DNA from: Ramlibacter sp.
Lineage (GTDB): Bacteria > Pseudomonadota > Gammaproteobacteria > Burkholderiales > Burkholderiaceae_C
Direction of reading: 5' to 3'
Assembly: GCA_016713005.1 (NCBI GenBank)
Contig: JADJPY010000016.1
Span: 62,001 to 126,000 of the forward strand
Length of the DNA stretch: 64,000 nucleotides
Of the stretch, positions 55,175 through 63,324 are shown piece by piece. Positions within the stretch are counted from its first letter, which is position 1. Each line of letters begins with the position of its first letter. The notes beneath the pieces are model-generated. The model had not been told where the DNA came from. It was given only the letters and a program-made list of their open reading frames with translations, and ran no database searches. The position numbers and the translations under genes are program-made.

Positions 55175-55990
55175 CTACGCTGCTTTCTGGAGCTGTTGCT
55201 GGTAGCCCTTGAGGACTTCGTCGCGCAGCACCGCCCAGATCTGCCGGTGCAGTTCGACAAAGCGCGCGTCGGTGCGCACCTCGGCCACATCCCGCGGGCG
55301 CGGCAGGTCCACGCGGAACTCGCCGATCGGCCGCGTAGCCGGCCCGGCCGACAGCACGACCACCCGGTCGCTCATGGCGATGGCCTCGTCCAGGTCGTGG
55401 GTGATGAAGAGCACGGCCTTGCGCTTGTCGGCCCAGAGTTCCAGCACCTCGTTTTCCATGAGCTGGCGCGTCTGGATGTCCAGCGCGGAGAACGGCTCGT
55501 CCATCAGGATGATGTCCGGGTCCAGCGCCAGCACCTGCGCCAGCGCCGTGCGCTTGCGCATGCCGCCCGAGAGCTGGTGCGGGTAGCGGTCGCCAAACCC
55601 GCCCAGGCCCACGCGCTGCAACCAGGCCGTGGCCTGCGCCCGTGCGTCCGCCTCGGGCACGCCGCGGTATTGCAGCCCCAGCATCACGTTGTCCAGGGCA
55701 CTGCGCCAGGGCATCAGCGCGTCGGACTGGAACATGTAGCCCGCACGCCTGTTGATGCCGTCCAGCGCCTCGCCGAACACCTTGACCTGGCCGGAAGACG
55801 GCTCCAGCAGGCCGGCGGCGATGTTCAGCAGGGTGGATTTGCCACAGCCCGTGGGGCCGACGACGGAGACAAACTCGCCTTCCTCGACGCACAGCGTGGT
55901 CTGCGCCACGGCGGTGTAGCGCTCACTGCCCGCGTCGCGCGGGCGGAAAGTCACCGAGATGTCCAGCAGTTCCAGCGCAGACGCAAACAT
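55175..55990 (-). CDS. ABC transporter ATP-binding protein
   Basis: 271 residues from ATG 55990 (a TTG upstream is less likely). Walker A GPTGCGKST (45-53), signature LSGGM (140-144), Walker B ILMDEP (161-166), and FITHDLDEA. Sequence is of the nitrate/sulfonate/taurine importer class. Confidence 0.95.
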   Translation of the reverse strand: MFASALELLDISVTFRPRDAGSERYTAVAQTTLCVEEGEFVSVVGPTGCGKSTLLNIAAGLLEPSSGQVKVFGEALDGINRRAGYMFQSDALMPWRSALDNVMLGLQYRGVPEADARAQATAWLQRVGLGGFGDRYPHQLSGGMRKRTALAQVLALDPDIILMDEPFSALDIQTRQLMENEVLELWADKRKAVLFITHDLDEAIAMSDRVVVLSAGPATRPIGEFRVDLPRPRDVAEVRTDARFVELHRQIWAVLRDEVLKGYQQQLQKAA

Positions 55991-56035
55991 CCGGCGTGCC
56001 TGATCCAATACCGCGTTGGGACGGATGCCCCCCGC

Positions 56036-57070
56036 TCAGGCCTTGAACCGCTCTTTGGCCCGGCGCGCAAAGTCGTTGCTGAAGGTCTTGCCCAGGTCGA
56101 TCCGGTCGGCCTTGATGGTGGGCTCAAAGCTCGCCAGCGCCGCCAGCGCCGTCCTGGGGCCCTGTTCGGGGATCAGCCCGTCCAGCGAGATGGCCTCGCG
56201 CACCTTGTTGAACGACGCCAGGTACAGCCCGCGATCACCCAGCAGGTAGCTCTCGGGCACGGTCTTGATGATGTCCGAGGGCCCGGCCGTCTGCAGCCAC
56301 TTGAGCGCATGCACCATGGCGTTGGTCAGGGCCTGCACCGTGCCGGGGTTCTTCTGCACGAACTCGCTGGGCGCATACAGGCAGCCTGCGGGCATGGGCC
56401 CGCCAAAGACCTCCTGCGTGCCCTTGAGCGTGCGCGTGTCCGAGATGATGCGCACCTCGCCCTTTTGCTCCAGCATGGTCATCACCGGGTCGGTGTTGCT
56501 CATGGCGTCGATCTGGCCCGAACGCAGCGCGGCCAGCGCGCCCGCCGCCGTGCCCACGCCGATGAAGCTGACCTCGCTGGCCTTGACACCCGCACGCGAC
56601 AGCACCAGGTTGGCCACCATGTTGGTGGACGAACCCGGCGCGGACACGCCGATCTTCTTGCCGCGCAGGTCGGCCACCGTCTTGTAGCCGGGCATGGCCT
56701 TGGTGGACACGCCCACCGAAATCTGCGGCGCGCGCCCCTGCAGCACGAACGCCTGGAACATCTGGTTCTTGCTTTGCAGGTTGATGGTGTGCTCGTAGGC
56801 ACCGCTCACCACATCGGCAGAACCACCCACCACCGCCTGCAGCGCGCGCGAGCCACCGGCGAAATCGGAAATCTCCACCTCCAGGCCCTCGGCCTTGAAG
56901 TAACCCAGTTGCTCGGCGATGGTGAGAGGCAGGTAGTAAGAGGCCGCCTTGCCCCCCACGGCGATGCCGATCTTCGTTTTCTCGGGGCGCGGTTGCGCGT
57001 GCAGCACCGGAGCGGCCAGGCCAGCGGCCGCCAGGGCACCGGCCAATTGGAACGTGCGACGGGTGATCAT
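56036..57070 (-). CDS. ABC transporter substrate-binding protein (NMT1/SsuA-like)
   Basis: 344 residues with an N-terminal signal (TRRTFQLAGALAAAGLAAP; the twin Arg suggests possible Tat export). The NMT1/THI5-like fold is evident from LPLTIAEQLGYFKAEGLEVEI, GGSRALQAVVGGSADVVSG and IGVSAPGSSTNM. Ligand unknown. First gene of the three-gene importer. Confidence 0.93.
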   Translation of the reverse strand: MITRRTFQLAGALAAAGLAAPVLHAQPRPEKTKIGIAVGGKAASYYLPLTIAEQLGYFKAEGLEVEISDFAGGSRALQAVVGGSADVVSGAYEHTINLQSKNQMFQAFVLQGRAPQISVGVSTKAMPGYKTVADLRGKKIGVSAPGSSTNMVANLVLSRAGVKASEVSFIGVGTAAGALAALRSGQIDAMSNTDPVMTMLEQKGEVRIISDTRTLKGTQEVFGGPMPAGCLYAPSEFVQKNPGTVQALTNAMVHALKWLQTAGPSDIIKTVPESYLLGDRGLYLASFNKVREAISLDGLIPEQGPRTALAALASFEPTIKADRIDLGKTFSNDFARRAKERFKA

Positions 57071-57184
57071 GGATGTGCCTCTCTTTTTTTATGGGTTGAG
57101 AGAAGCTTAGCGGCCGGGGCGTGCAGCCGCATCGGGGGCATCCCCGTTCGGGTTTCCACGCAGTCTTTTGGCGCCGCCCGCGCG

Positions 57185-57604
57185 TCAGCGGTAGCCCACA
57201 AACAGGATCAGCACATTGACCAGCAGCGCCAGCGTCCAGACGATGGAGCGGATCGCCGGGACCCCCGCCACATACATCAGGATGTAAATGATGCGAAGAA
57301 ACACATACAGGAAGGCGAGGATGTCCACCCGCGCCTGCGGGGCCGACAGCTGGTGCGCAATGATCACCGCGCCAATGAAGAACGGCAGCCCCTCGAAGCT
57401 GTTGGCCTGCGCCGCGTTGGCCCGCGCGCGCCAGTCCTTTTGCCGCGCCAGCCAGTTGCGGGGCTCGTGGTTGTCAAAGCCGCCGTCGCGCCGCGGGGTG
57501 CTGAACGTCCCCCATTTGGCGATGCCGGCGCACACGATGGGCAGCAGCGCGGCCACCAGCACGCACCAGTAGGCCAGGGTAAATCGGGCGAAAGTCATGC
57601 TCAT
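57185..57604 (-). CDS. MAPEG-family membrane protein
   Basis: 139 residues, four hydrophobic helices, with the family loop NSFEGLPFFIGAVIIAHQL and ARANAAQ preceding it. MAPEG proteins include glutathione transferases and peroxidases. The ATG overlaps the recR stop (ATGA), with ACAGGAG upstream. Confidence 0.88.
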   Translation of the reverse strand: MSMTFARFTLAYWCVLVAALLPIVCAGIAKWGTFSTPRRDGGFDNHEPRNWLARQKDWRARANAAQANSFEGLPFFIGAVIIAHQLSAPQARVDILAFLYVFLRIIYILMYVAGVPAIRSIVWTLALLVNVLILFVGYR

Positions 57605-58191
57605 CTCCTGTCCACAAGCGCATGGGCGATGGTGCCCAGATCAACGTATTCAAGCTCGCTGCCCGCGGGCACGCCGCGCGCCAGCCGGGTGACCCGCAGC
57701 CCGCGCGCGCGCAGGGCCTCGCCGATCACATGCGCCGTGGCCTCGCCCTCGGCGGTGAAATTGGTGGCCAGGATCACCTCGTGCACTGTGCCGTCGGTGG
57801 CGCGGTCAAACAGCTTTTGCAGGCCGATGTCGCGCGGGCCAATGCCGTCCAGCGGGCTGAGCTTGCCCATCAGCACAAAGTACAGGCCGCGGTAGGCCGC
57901 CGTGCGCTCCACCGCCGACTGGTCGGCCGGCGTCTCCACCACGCACAACTTGCTGCGGTCGCGCCGCGCGTCGGCGCAGGTGGCGCAGACGTCCTGCTCG
58001 GTGAAGGTGTGGCACAGGCTGCAGTGGCACACCTGGCTGGCCGCCTGCTGCAGGGCCTGGGCCAGAAACTGGGCGCCCTCGCGGTCGTGCTGCAGCAGGT
58101 GAAACGCCATGCGCTGGGCGGACTTGATCCCCACGCCCGGCAGGCGCCGCAGCGCCTGCACCAGCGCCTCCAGCGAATGGGTATCGGCCAT
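57601..58191 (-). CDS. recR: Recombination protein RecR
   Basis: 196 residues. HhH motif LRRLPGVGIKSAQRMA near the N-terminus, Cys4 zinc finger (C57, C60, C69, C72), then a Toprim domain. Acts with RecF/RecO to load RecA on gapped DNA. Downstream of ybaB in the classic dnaX-ybaB-recR block. Confidence 0.97.
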   Translation of the reverse strand: MADTHSLEALVQALRRLPGVGIKSAQRMAFHLLQHDREGAQFLAQALQQAASQVCHCSLCHTFTEQDVCATCADARRDRSKLCVVETPADQSAVERTAAYRGLYFVLMGKLSPLDGIGPRDIGLQKLFDRATDGTVHEVILATNFTAEGEATAHVIGEALRARGLRVTRLARGVPAGSELEYVDLGTIAHALVDRR

Positions 58192-58209
58192 CAGCGTCTG
58201 ACCGTGCGC

Positions 58210-58533
58210 CTAGAAAGGCAGCTTCATGCCGGGGGGCATGCCCGCGGTGAGCTTGCCCATCTTCTCCTGCGAGACCTCTTCGGCGCGGCGCACTGCGGCG
58301 TTGAAGGCGGCGGCCACCAGGTCCTCCAGCATGTCCTTGTCGTCCGCCAGCAGGCTGGGATCGATGGTGACGCGCTTCACATCGTGCTTGCAGGTCATGA
58401 CCACCTTGACCAGGCCCGAGCCGGACTCGCCGCTGACCTCGATGTGGCCCAGTTCCTCCTGCGCCTTCTTCAGGTTGTCCTGCATCGCCTGGGCCTGCTT
58501 CATGAGGCCGGCGAGTTGTCCTTTGTTGAACAT
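58210..58533 (-). CDS. Nucleoid-associated protein, YbaB/EbfC family
   Basis: 107 residues, the normal size. Starts MFNKGQLAGLMKQAQAMQ, with conserved DKDMLEDLVAAAFNAA. A DNA-binding dimer located between dnaX and recR as in most proteobacteria. Confidence 0.96.
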   Translation of the reverse strand: MFNKGQLAGLMKQAQAMQDNLKKAQEELGHIEVSGESGSGLVKVVMTCKHDVKRVTIDPSLLADDKDMLEDLVAAAFNAAVRRAEEVSQEKMGKLTAGMPPGMKLPF

Positions 58534-58591
58534 AAATTTCCTTTTTGTGGTCGGTTGGGGACAGAGCTGCAGGTCTGCCCCGCAAGCTTAC

Positions 58592-60460
58592 TCAGCTGGG
58601 GTTGATGGGCTTGATGCTGCCAGGCACGATTTTCGCGCCAAAGTCGCGCATCATGTCCTGGACAAACGGGTCGTTGAGGATGATGGCCTCGGCCGCCTTC
58701 TGGCGCGCCTCGGCGGCGGCGGCGTTGCGCCGTGCGGGGCTGTCGCTCACGGCGCCGATCTCCACCGCCAGCGTGACCGGGTGGCCGGCAGCTGCCAGCG
58801 CCGCCTGCAGCCGCTCGCGGCTGGCGGCCTGGTTGAGCGATTCGCGCTCCACCCGCAGCAGCCAGTCGGCGGTATCGCGCCCCACCAGCTGCGACTGCAG
58901 GGCCAGCTCGCGCGCGAGCGCCGTCACCGCCTCTTGTGCCACCAGCTGCTGCACCGTGGCGTGCCAGAAATCGCCCTCGGGCGTGGGCACAAAGCTGGCT
59001 GGCCGCGCCAGGGCGGCCTCGCGCGGCTCGGGCTGCTCGCGCACGGGCACGCCCACCACCGGGCTGGCCGGGCGCAACGCGCCCCCCGCCGCTGGCTCGG
59101 GGCGCATGGCGGGGGCACGGCCCTGCACCGGCGGCGCCACCACCGGCAGCACCCGCCCCGGCGGCGCACCTGCGGCCGGTGCCGCGCGCGGCGGCGCGGG
59201 CTGGGCGGCTGGCAGGGGCGGCGTGGACACCGCGGCGGGCGCAGCGGCAGGCACGCCAGCCTGGGCGGCTCGCGCAAGCACGGGCTGTGGCACTGGCTGG
59301 GGCGCGGCAGCGCCCGCAGCCTCAGTCAGAGTTTTTTTTTCAGCCGCGGCGCTGGCCTGCGTGCCGGGCTTGAACGCCAGCAACCGCAGCAACACCATGG
59401 TCAGGCCGGCGTACTCGTCGGGGGCCAGGCCCAGCTCGGCGCGGCCATGCAGGCACAGGCTGTAGAGCAGCTGCGTCTCGTCCGCGGGCATCAGGCCGGC
59501 CAGGCGGGCAATTTCCACGCTCTCGGCGTCGTCGCTGCTGGCGGCCGCAGGCACCGCCTGGATCACCGCCATCTGCTGCAGCACGGCGCTCATCTCCTCC
59601 AGCGTGGAGGCGGCGCTCAGGCCGTTGTCGCGCAGCGTGGTGGCAATGTCCACCACAGCCTTGCCGTTGCCCGCGGCCAGCGCGGCCACCAGCGCCAGCG
59701 CATGGCCACGGTCCACCGTGCCCAGCATCTGGCGCACGGCGGCTTCTTCAATGCGGCCGCCGCCAAAGGCGATGGCCTGGTCGGTGAGCGAGAGCGCGTC
59801 GCGCATGGAGCCGCGCGCCGCGCGCGAGAGCAGGCGCAGCGCCTGGGCGTCGGCGGTGACGGACTCGGTGGCCAGCACCTGCGTGAGGTGCTCCAGCACC
59901 GTCTCGGGCGCCATGGGGCGCAGGTTGAACTGCAGGCAGCGCGACAGCACCGTGACCGGCACCTTCTGCGGATCGGTGGTGGCCAGCACGAACTTGAGGT
60001 ACTCGGGCGGCTCCTCCAGCGTCTTGAGCATGGAGTTGAACGCGTGGTTGGTCAGCATGTGCACTTCGTCGATCATGAAGACCTTGAAGCGACCCTGCAC
60101 CGGCTTGTACGCCGCCTGCTCCAGCAGGGTTTGCACCTCTTCAACCCCGCGGTTGGAGGCCGCGTCCATCTCGGTGTAGTCGACGAAGCGGTCGGCGTCG
60201 ATGTCTCGGCAGGCCTGGCACACGCCGCAGGGCGTGGCAGTGATGCCGCCCGTGCCGTCCGGCCCCTGGCAATTGAGCGACTTGGCCAGGATGCGCGACA
60301 CCGTCGTCTTGCCCACGCCGCGCGTGCCGGTGAACAGGTACGCGTGGTGAAGGCGCTGCGTCTGCAGCGCGTTGGTGAGGGCCTGCACCACATGCGCCTG
60401 GCCGACCATCTGCGGAAAGGTCTTGGGCCGGTACTTCCGGGCGAGCACAAGGTAGGACAT
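58592..60460 (-). CDS. dnaX: DNA polymerase III subunits tau and gamma
   Basis: 622 residues for the full tau form. AAA+ clamp-loader domain with Walker A GTRGVGKTT (45-53), zinc ligands C64, C78, C81 and C84, and FMIDEVHMLT. Domain III is followed by an Ala/Pro-rich linker (about 385-480) and a C-terminal alpha-binding part. Codons 374-376 read GAA AAA AAA within an A9 run; slippage either way meets a stop within four codons, giving a gamma form of about 377-379 residues. Confidence 0.97.
   Translation of the reverse strand: MSYLVLARKYRPKTFPQMVGQAHVVQALTNALQTQRLHHAYLFTGTRGVGKTTVSRILAKSLNCQGPDGTGGITATPCGVCQACRDIDADRFVDYTEMDAASNRGVEEVQTLLEQAAYKPVQGRFKVFMIDEVHMLTNHAFNSMLKTLEEPPEYLKFVLATTDPQKVPVTVLSRCLQFNLRPMAPETVLEHLTQVLATESVTADAQALRLLSRAARGSMRDALSLTDQAIAFGGGRIEEAAVRQMLGTVDRGHALALVAALAAGNGKAVVDIATTLRDNGLSAASTLEEMSAVLQQMAVIQAVPAAASSDDAESVEIARLAGLMPADETQLLYSLCLHGRAELGLAPDEYAGLTMVLLRLLAFKPGTQASAAAEKKTLTEAAGAAAPQPVPQPVLARAAQAGVPAAAPAAVSTPPLPAAQPAPPRAAPAAGAPPGRVLPVVAPPVQGRAPAMRPEPAAGGALRPASPVVGVPVREQPEPREAALARPASFVPTPEGDFWHATVQQLVAQEAVTALARELALQSQLVGRDTADWLLRVERESLNQAASRERLQAALAAAGHPVTLAVEIGAVSDSPARRNAAAAEARQKAAEAIILNDPFVQDMMRDFGAKIVPGSIKPINPS
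59295..59340 (-). promoter_or_regulatory. dnaX slippery A9 run with downstream hairpin
   Basis: A9 on the coding strand (59332-59340). After 10 bases comes a hairpin (59295-59321) of GGCTG, bulged C, GGGCGC, TGCC loop, GCGCCC, CAGCC: 11 pairs. One added A gives codons ending AAC TCT GAC TGA; one lost A gives CTC TGA. Confidence 0.8.
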
Positions 60461-60520
60461 GGCTGGATTCTACGGGTGGGGTCAAGCCGCCGCGGTACAC
60501 GGGCGCTGCACCCGGCGCCG

Positions 60521-60526
60521 TACAAT
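60521..60526 (+). promoter_or_regulatory. -10 box of the 4.5S RNA gene
   Basis: TACAAT, 7 bases before the predicted RNA 5' end; -35 not clear. Confidence 0.55.
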
Positions 60527-60533
60527 GGCGGCT

Positions 60534-60627
60534 GACGGGCCTCCCCGCATGGTGAAGCGGCCAACCGGGTCAGGTGGGGAACCAAGCAGCCCTAACTGTG
60601 GAGCCAGTGCCGGGGGTAAGGCTCGTC
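60534..60627 (+). ncRNA. ffs: Signal recognition particle RNA (4.5S)
   Basis: About 94 bases. Ends pair as GACGGGCC with GGCTCGTC. The conserved Ffh-binding apex is present: CCGGGTCAGGTGGGGAAC on one side and AAGCAGCC on the other, with the asymmetric loop after it. Lies between divergent neighbours upstream of dnaX, a common location. Ends set by pairing, so accurate to a few bases. Confidence 0.9.
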
Positions 60628-60646
60628 AACTTCCCCTTTCGCCCAT

Positions 60647-60672
60647 AAAAAAAGGGCCGCGCGAGCGGCCCT
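60647..60672 (-). terminator. Rho-independent terminator of the EF-hand gene
   Basis: AGGGCCGC / GCGGCCCT stem, 4-base loop, T7 on the minus strand, 28 bases past the EF-hand stop. Confidence 0.9.
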
Positions 60673-60699
60673 GGTGCAGTGCCTTGCGGCACGCCCCAA

Positions 60700-61050
60700 T
60701 CAGTTGGGCCCGCCCTTGAGCGTGGCTTCAAAGTCGGCGCGCGGCACCATGCCGTTCTTCGCGTTCATGCGGCTCCAGGTCTTGGCGTGGAAGCGGTCCC
60801 ACTCGCGGCGGGAGATCACGCCGTCGGAATTGGTGTCGATCTCGGTGACGTTCTCGGCCGAATACGCCAGCGGCACCGTGCCGTTGCGCACATCGGTGCG
60901 CGCCTGGGCCTTGGCCGCCGGGCGACCGCCGGTGGTGGTGTTGGGGTCCGACTCGGCCGGTGCGCGCTTGAGCACGCCGGGGGGTGCCTGGGCAAAGGCA
61001 GCGCTGCAAGCCAGGGCGGCGGCCAGGGCGATGAAGGTGGATGTTTTCAT
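60700..61050 (-). CDS. EF-hand domain protein, exported
   Basis: 116 residues from ATG 61050. Signal peptide MKTSTFIALAAALACSAAFA, cleavage after Ala20. One canonical EF-hand loop DTNSDGVISRRE (72-83) with all Ca2+ ligands, and a second, degenerate helix-loop-helix at the C-terminus (NAKNGMVPRADFEA). Likely a small periplasmic calcium-binding protein; function unknown. Own terminator. Confidence 0.85.
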   Translation of the reverse strand: MKTSTFIALAAALACSAAFAQAPPGVLKRAPAESDPNTTTGGRPAAKAQARTDVRNGTVPLAYSAENVTEIDTNSDGVISRREWDRFHAKTWSRMNAKNGMVPRADFEATLKGGPN

Positions 61051-61160
61051 GGAGAGCTCCGGAAGGTGGGGTGACAAAACCCGACTGTGGGGGCGTTGCC
61101 GGGCGCAGTCTGTGCGCTGCAGCACCATGGGCTTCGGCACCGGGTTGCGCGCGCCACCCG

Positions 61161-61562
61161 CTACCAAACCTCCAGCCGCAGCCCCCCGGACACCTGCGCA
61201 AACGCCTTGTCGCGGCTGACCAGCGTGGCGTCTACCGCCACCGCATGGGCCGCGATCATCATGTCCATGTCGCCCAGGTTGGTGCCCTGGGCCTCCAGCG
61301 TGGCGCACAAGCCGCCGTAACACCGGGCGACCGGCTCGTCCCACGGCAGCACGTCCACGCGCAGCAGGATCTGCTTCATGGCGTTGCGCAGGCGCGGGGG
61401 CTGGCCCTTGCGGTGCAGGCCGTACTCCAGCTCCGCCAGGGTGACGCTGGACATCACCACCTGGCCCACCGGCACGGCGACCAGGCGCGCCAGCAGCGCC
61501 GCATCGCGCCCCTGCATGATGTGGCTGACGATGTTGGTGTCCAGCATGTAGCGCTGGCTCAT
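61161..61562 (-). CDS. vapC: VapC-type PIN-domain toxin
   Basis: 133 residues. The PIN acidic residues are in MLDTNIVSHI (D8), TLAELEYG (E) and NLGDMDMMIAAHA (D/D). Ribonuclease toxin that cleaves tRNA or rRNA. Start overlaps the vapB stop (ATGA), typical of a toxin-antitoxin operon. Confidence 0.93.
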   Translation of the reverse strand: MSQRYMLDTNIVSHIMQGRDAALLARLVAVPVGQVVMSSVTLAELEYGLHRKGQPPRLRNAMKQILLRVDVLPWDEPVARCYGGLCATLEAQGTNLGDMDMMIAAHAVAVDATLVSRDKAFAQVSGGLRLEVW

Positions 61563-61810
61563 TCGTCCCAGCCCTCAAAAGGGTCGCGCCGCGGCTGGGC
61601 TGGGCGGCGCTGGATCAGCAGGTCTTCGTCCTTGTTGAGGGCCACGGCGTCCAGCAGGCCCTGCCAGTCCACCGGCTTGCGCGACAACACCACGTCACCC
61701 GTGAGCGGGTCATGACGGATAAAGACCTCCGGCACGTCAAAGCGGAACTCCAGCGGCAGGCGCACCGCCTGGCTGCGCCCGGTGAAGAAGATCTTGGCAG
61801 TTTGGTTCAT
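61559..61810 (-). CDS. vapB: VapB-type antitoxin (AbrB/MazE-like)
   Basis: 83 residues from ATG 61810 with AAGGGGG upstream. The N-terminal swapped-hairpin AbrB-like domain reads TAKIFFTGRSQAVRLPLEF. The C-terminal tail, rich in Arg, Pro and acidic residues, would bind VapC. Confidence 0.92.
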   Translation of the reverse strand: MNQTAKIFFTGRSQAVRLPLEFRFDVPEVFIRHDPLTGDVVLSRKPVDWQGLLDAVALNKDEDLLIQRRPAQPRRDPFEGWDE

Positions 61811-61840
61811 GGGATGCCCCCTTTGCACGCGATATGCATC

Positions 61841-61869
61841 ATGATATGTACCATTGCGTCTCATGTCAA
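61841..61869 (-). promoter_or_regulatory. vapBC promoter with operator-like repeats
   Basis: On the minus strand TTGACA (61869-61864), 17-base spacer, TATCAT (61846-61841). GATATG direct repeats at 61831 and 61843 (plus strand) overlap the -10, a likely site for autoregulation. Confidence 0.7.
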
Positions 61870-61881
61870 AGCGGACTCTGA

Positions 61882-61940
61882 ATTGCTATTGTTTTTATAG
61901 CAGGTCAGGTCCAGCCGACGGGGGCCAGAGCCCGAATTGG
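61882..61940 (+). repeat. Dispersed repeat copy J
   Basis: ATTGCTATTGTTTTTATAGC, then CAGGTCAGGTCCAGCCGACG, then GGGGCCAGAGCCCGAAT. It lies upstream of vapBC. From here to 62239 (part of a ~430-base gene-poor stretch) there is only this repeat, a 36-codon ORF and an attC-like site. Confidence 0.75.
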
Positions 61941-62078
61941 CCAGGAAAATCAGCTGGAGACGCGGCACCCGGCAAAGGAACACCTTTTTAGTAACTTGGC
62001 CATGGTGCCGAAACCACGCCTACGGCAAAATCACCCCCAGGAGGGCCGCCGGATCGAACCCGACGGCTGCGGGGTTTC

Positions 62079-62189
62079 ATGGTTGAATTTATAACTGTTT
62101 TCTTATACAGCGTCGTCAGTGCAGACCCAATGTGGAAGCCGGTTCCGGAGGTACTTGATGTCCAGCTTATTCCGCAGCGGCCAGATTAA
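62079..62189 (+). CDS. Possible 36-residue ORF, remnant of a gene cassette
   Basis: MVEFITVFLYSVVSADPMWK and so on to TAA at 62187-62189, ending inside the attC-like site. No good ribosome site and no recognisable domain. Cassette genes often end in attC, so it may be a truncated cassette gene. Confidence 0.25.
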   Translation: MVEFITVFLYSVVSADPMWKPVPEVLDVQLIPQRPD

Positions 62190-62222
62190 TACGCAGAATC
62201 TGCGGCATACATTACGTTAAAC
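62160..62222 (+). other. attC-like site 0
   Basis: 63 bases: R''-like GTCCAGC, inner arms TTCCGCAG and CTGCGGCA, R' core GTTAAAC (62216-62222, fits GTTRRRY). The next gene starts 17 bases on. Confidence 0.55.
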
Positions 62223-62239
62223 CTCACAGGCTCAACGCG

Positions 62240-62728
62240 ATGACCTTGGATGATTTCGTGAGATTCGGGCGCGCACAGAAATACTTCCGAACGCTTGGCC
62301 ACCGGCCCCCGCCCGCCGCAGTTAAAGCCATCGAAATCGCCTTACGAACTGAGCTGCCCGATTCCTATCGTGAACTCGTACTCGAGCATGGGTTTGTCCG
62401 CTGGTTTGGCGTTTCCATCTTTGGGATTGACCCGGATGAAGAAGAGAGCACGGTCGTTCGTACGTTGGAGGAAAGGGCGAATCTCAGTGACAGTCAATCG
62501 TTTGCGTGCATGCCCGAACGTGGGAACTTCATTGCGGAAATTTTTGGCGGCGGGTTTTGCTTCTTATACGGAAACAACTCGGATCGAGCCGGCCAGGTTG
62601 CCGCTCATGCTCCCGACGATGAGTATCGAGAGGTGCAATACTGGCGCAGCATCGAAGACTACTTCGAGTTTGTGGCAGTTCGGTCCAAGAACTGGGTGTC
62701 TGTTGGAGCGCAAGGAAGTGATGTTTAA
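62240..62728 (+). CDS. SMI1/KNR4 family protein (cassette gene)
   Basis: 162 residues. The SMI1/KNR4 (SUKH) fold is visible: AIEIALRTELPDSYRELVLEHG (about 32-53), then VRWFGVSIFGIDPD and later NFIAEIFGGGFCFLYGNNS and YWRSIEDYFEF. Members are commonly immunity proteins against contact-dependent toxins; no toxin is adjacent. Lower GC than the rest of the window. The TAA stop falls within the R'' box of the attC site that follows. Confidence 0.8.
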   Translation: MTLDDFVRFGRAQKYFRTLGHRPPPAAVKAIEIALRTELPDSYRELVLEHGFVRWFGVSIFGIDPDEEESTVVRTLEERANLSDSQSFACMPERGNFIAEIFGGGFCFLYGNNSDRAGQVAAHAPDDEYREVQYWRSIEDYFEFVAVRSKNWVSVGAQGSDV

Positions 62729-62809
62729 CATGTCAATCGACACGGACCCACAACAGCAGTCTGCGGCTCCGCCGCAATCTGTTGTGGTCCGGTCATCTTC
62801 ACGTTAGAG
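62723..62809 (+). other. attC-like site 1
   Basis: 87 bases: R'' GTTTAAC (62723-62729), long arms GGACCCACAACAG (62744-62756) and CTGTTGTGGTCC (62779-62790), inner stem GCGG/CCGC, and R'-like GTTAGAG (62803-62809; last base off consensus). Confidence 0.7.
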
Positions 62810-62817
62810 CGCGACGT

Positions 62818-63324
62818 ATGTACTCGATACCAACGCGCAAGATTCCGGTTATTCAACGGAGCATGGCAGTACTTTTCCTAGGGCTCAGCATTTGGCTCAT
62901 CGCTGCATCGCTCGGTGTTATTGACTCTTCAACGCTGACCTATTCACGATGCCGGGCATGCCCGCGTGTGGTGAGTCCTTCGATCTGGACAGTCGGCCTT
63001 GTCGGTGCAATGTTCCTGGCCTTCTCGGCTTCGATGCTCGTTGAATCATTCGCACGAAAGGGATCACTCGCAAGCTTCTTCGGATCTCTTGGCTGGCTAC
63101 TTCTTTGCGCGGCGTTGATGAGACACACCTTGTACTCGGATGATCCTGTGTCTCTGCGCGTGTGGACCGGTGCATTTGCCCTGATCTTTTCAATCTCCTT
63201 TGTCGCAGTCTACTGGTCGATACACCGCTCTCGCGGTCAAGCGCTCTACGGGCGTTCCGCAGCCGCGCTTCGCGCGCTGCTGAACTTCGACGTTAGGCCT
63301 CACAAACCATGCTTTTCGCGTTGA
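62818..63324 (+). CDS. Hypothetical four-helix membrane protein (cassette gene)
   Basis: 168 residues, ATG 62818 just past attC site 1. Four hydrophobic segments: MAVLFLGLSIWLIAASLGVI, WTVGLVGAMFLAFSASMLV, LASFFGSLGWLLLCAALM and WTGAFALIFSISFVAVYW. A Cys pair (CRACP) lies between the first two. The frame reads through attC site 2 and stops inside the next cassette gene, so the natural end may differ. No family recognised. Confidence 0.6.
   Translation: MYSIPTRKIPVIQRSMAVLFLGLSIWLIAASLGVIDSSTLTYSRCRACPRVVSPSIWTVGLVGAMFLAFSASMLVESFARKGSLASFFGSLGWLLLCAALMRHTLYSDDPVSLRVWTGAFALIFSISFVAVYWSIHRSRGQALYGRSAAALRALLNFDVRPHKPCFSR
63243..63298 (+). other. attC-like site 2
   Basis: 56 bases: degenerate R'' GCTCTAC, arms TTCCGCAGC and GCTGCTGAA around a TTCG-containing apex, and perfect R' GTTAGGC (63292-63298). 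The right half GCTGAACTTCGACGTTAGGC resembles class 1 attC right ends. Confidence 0.7.
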
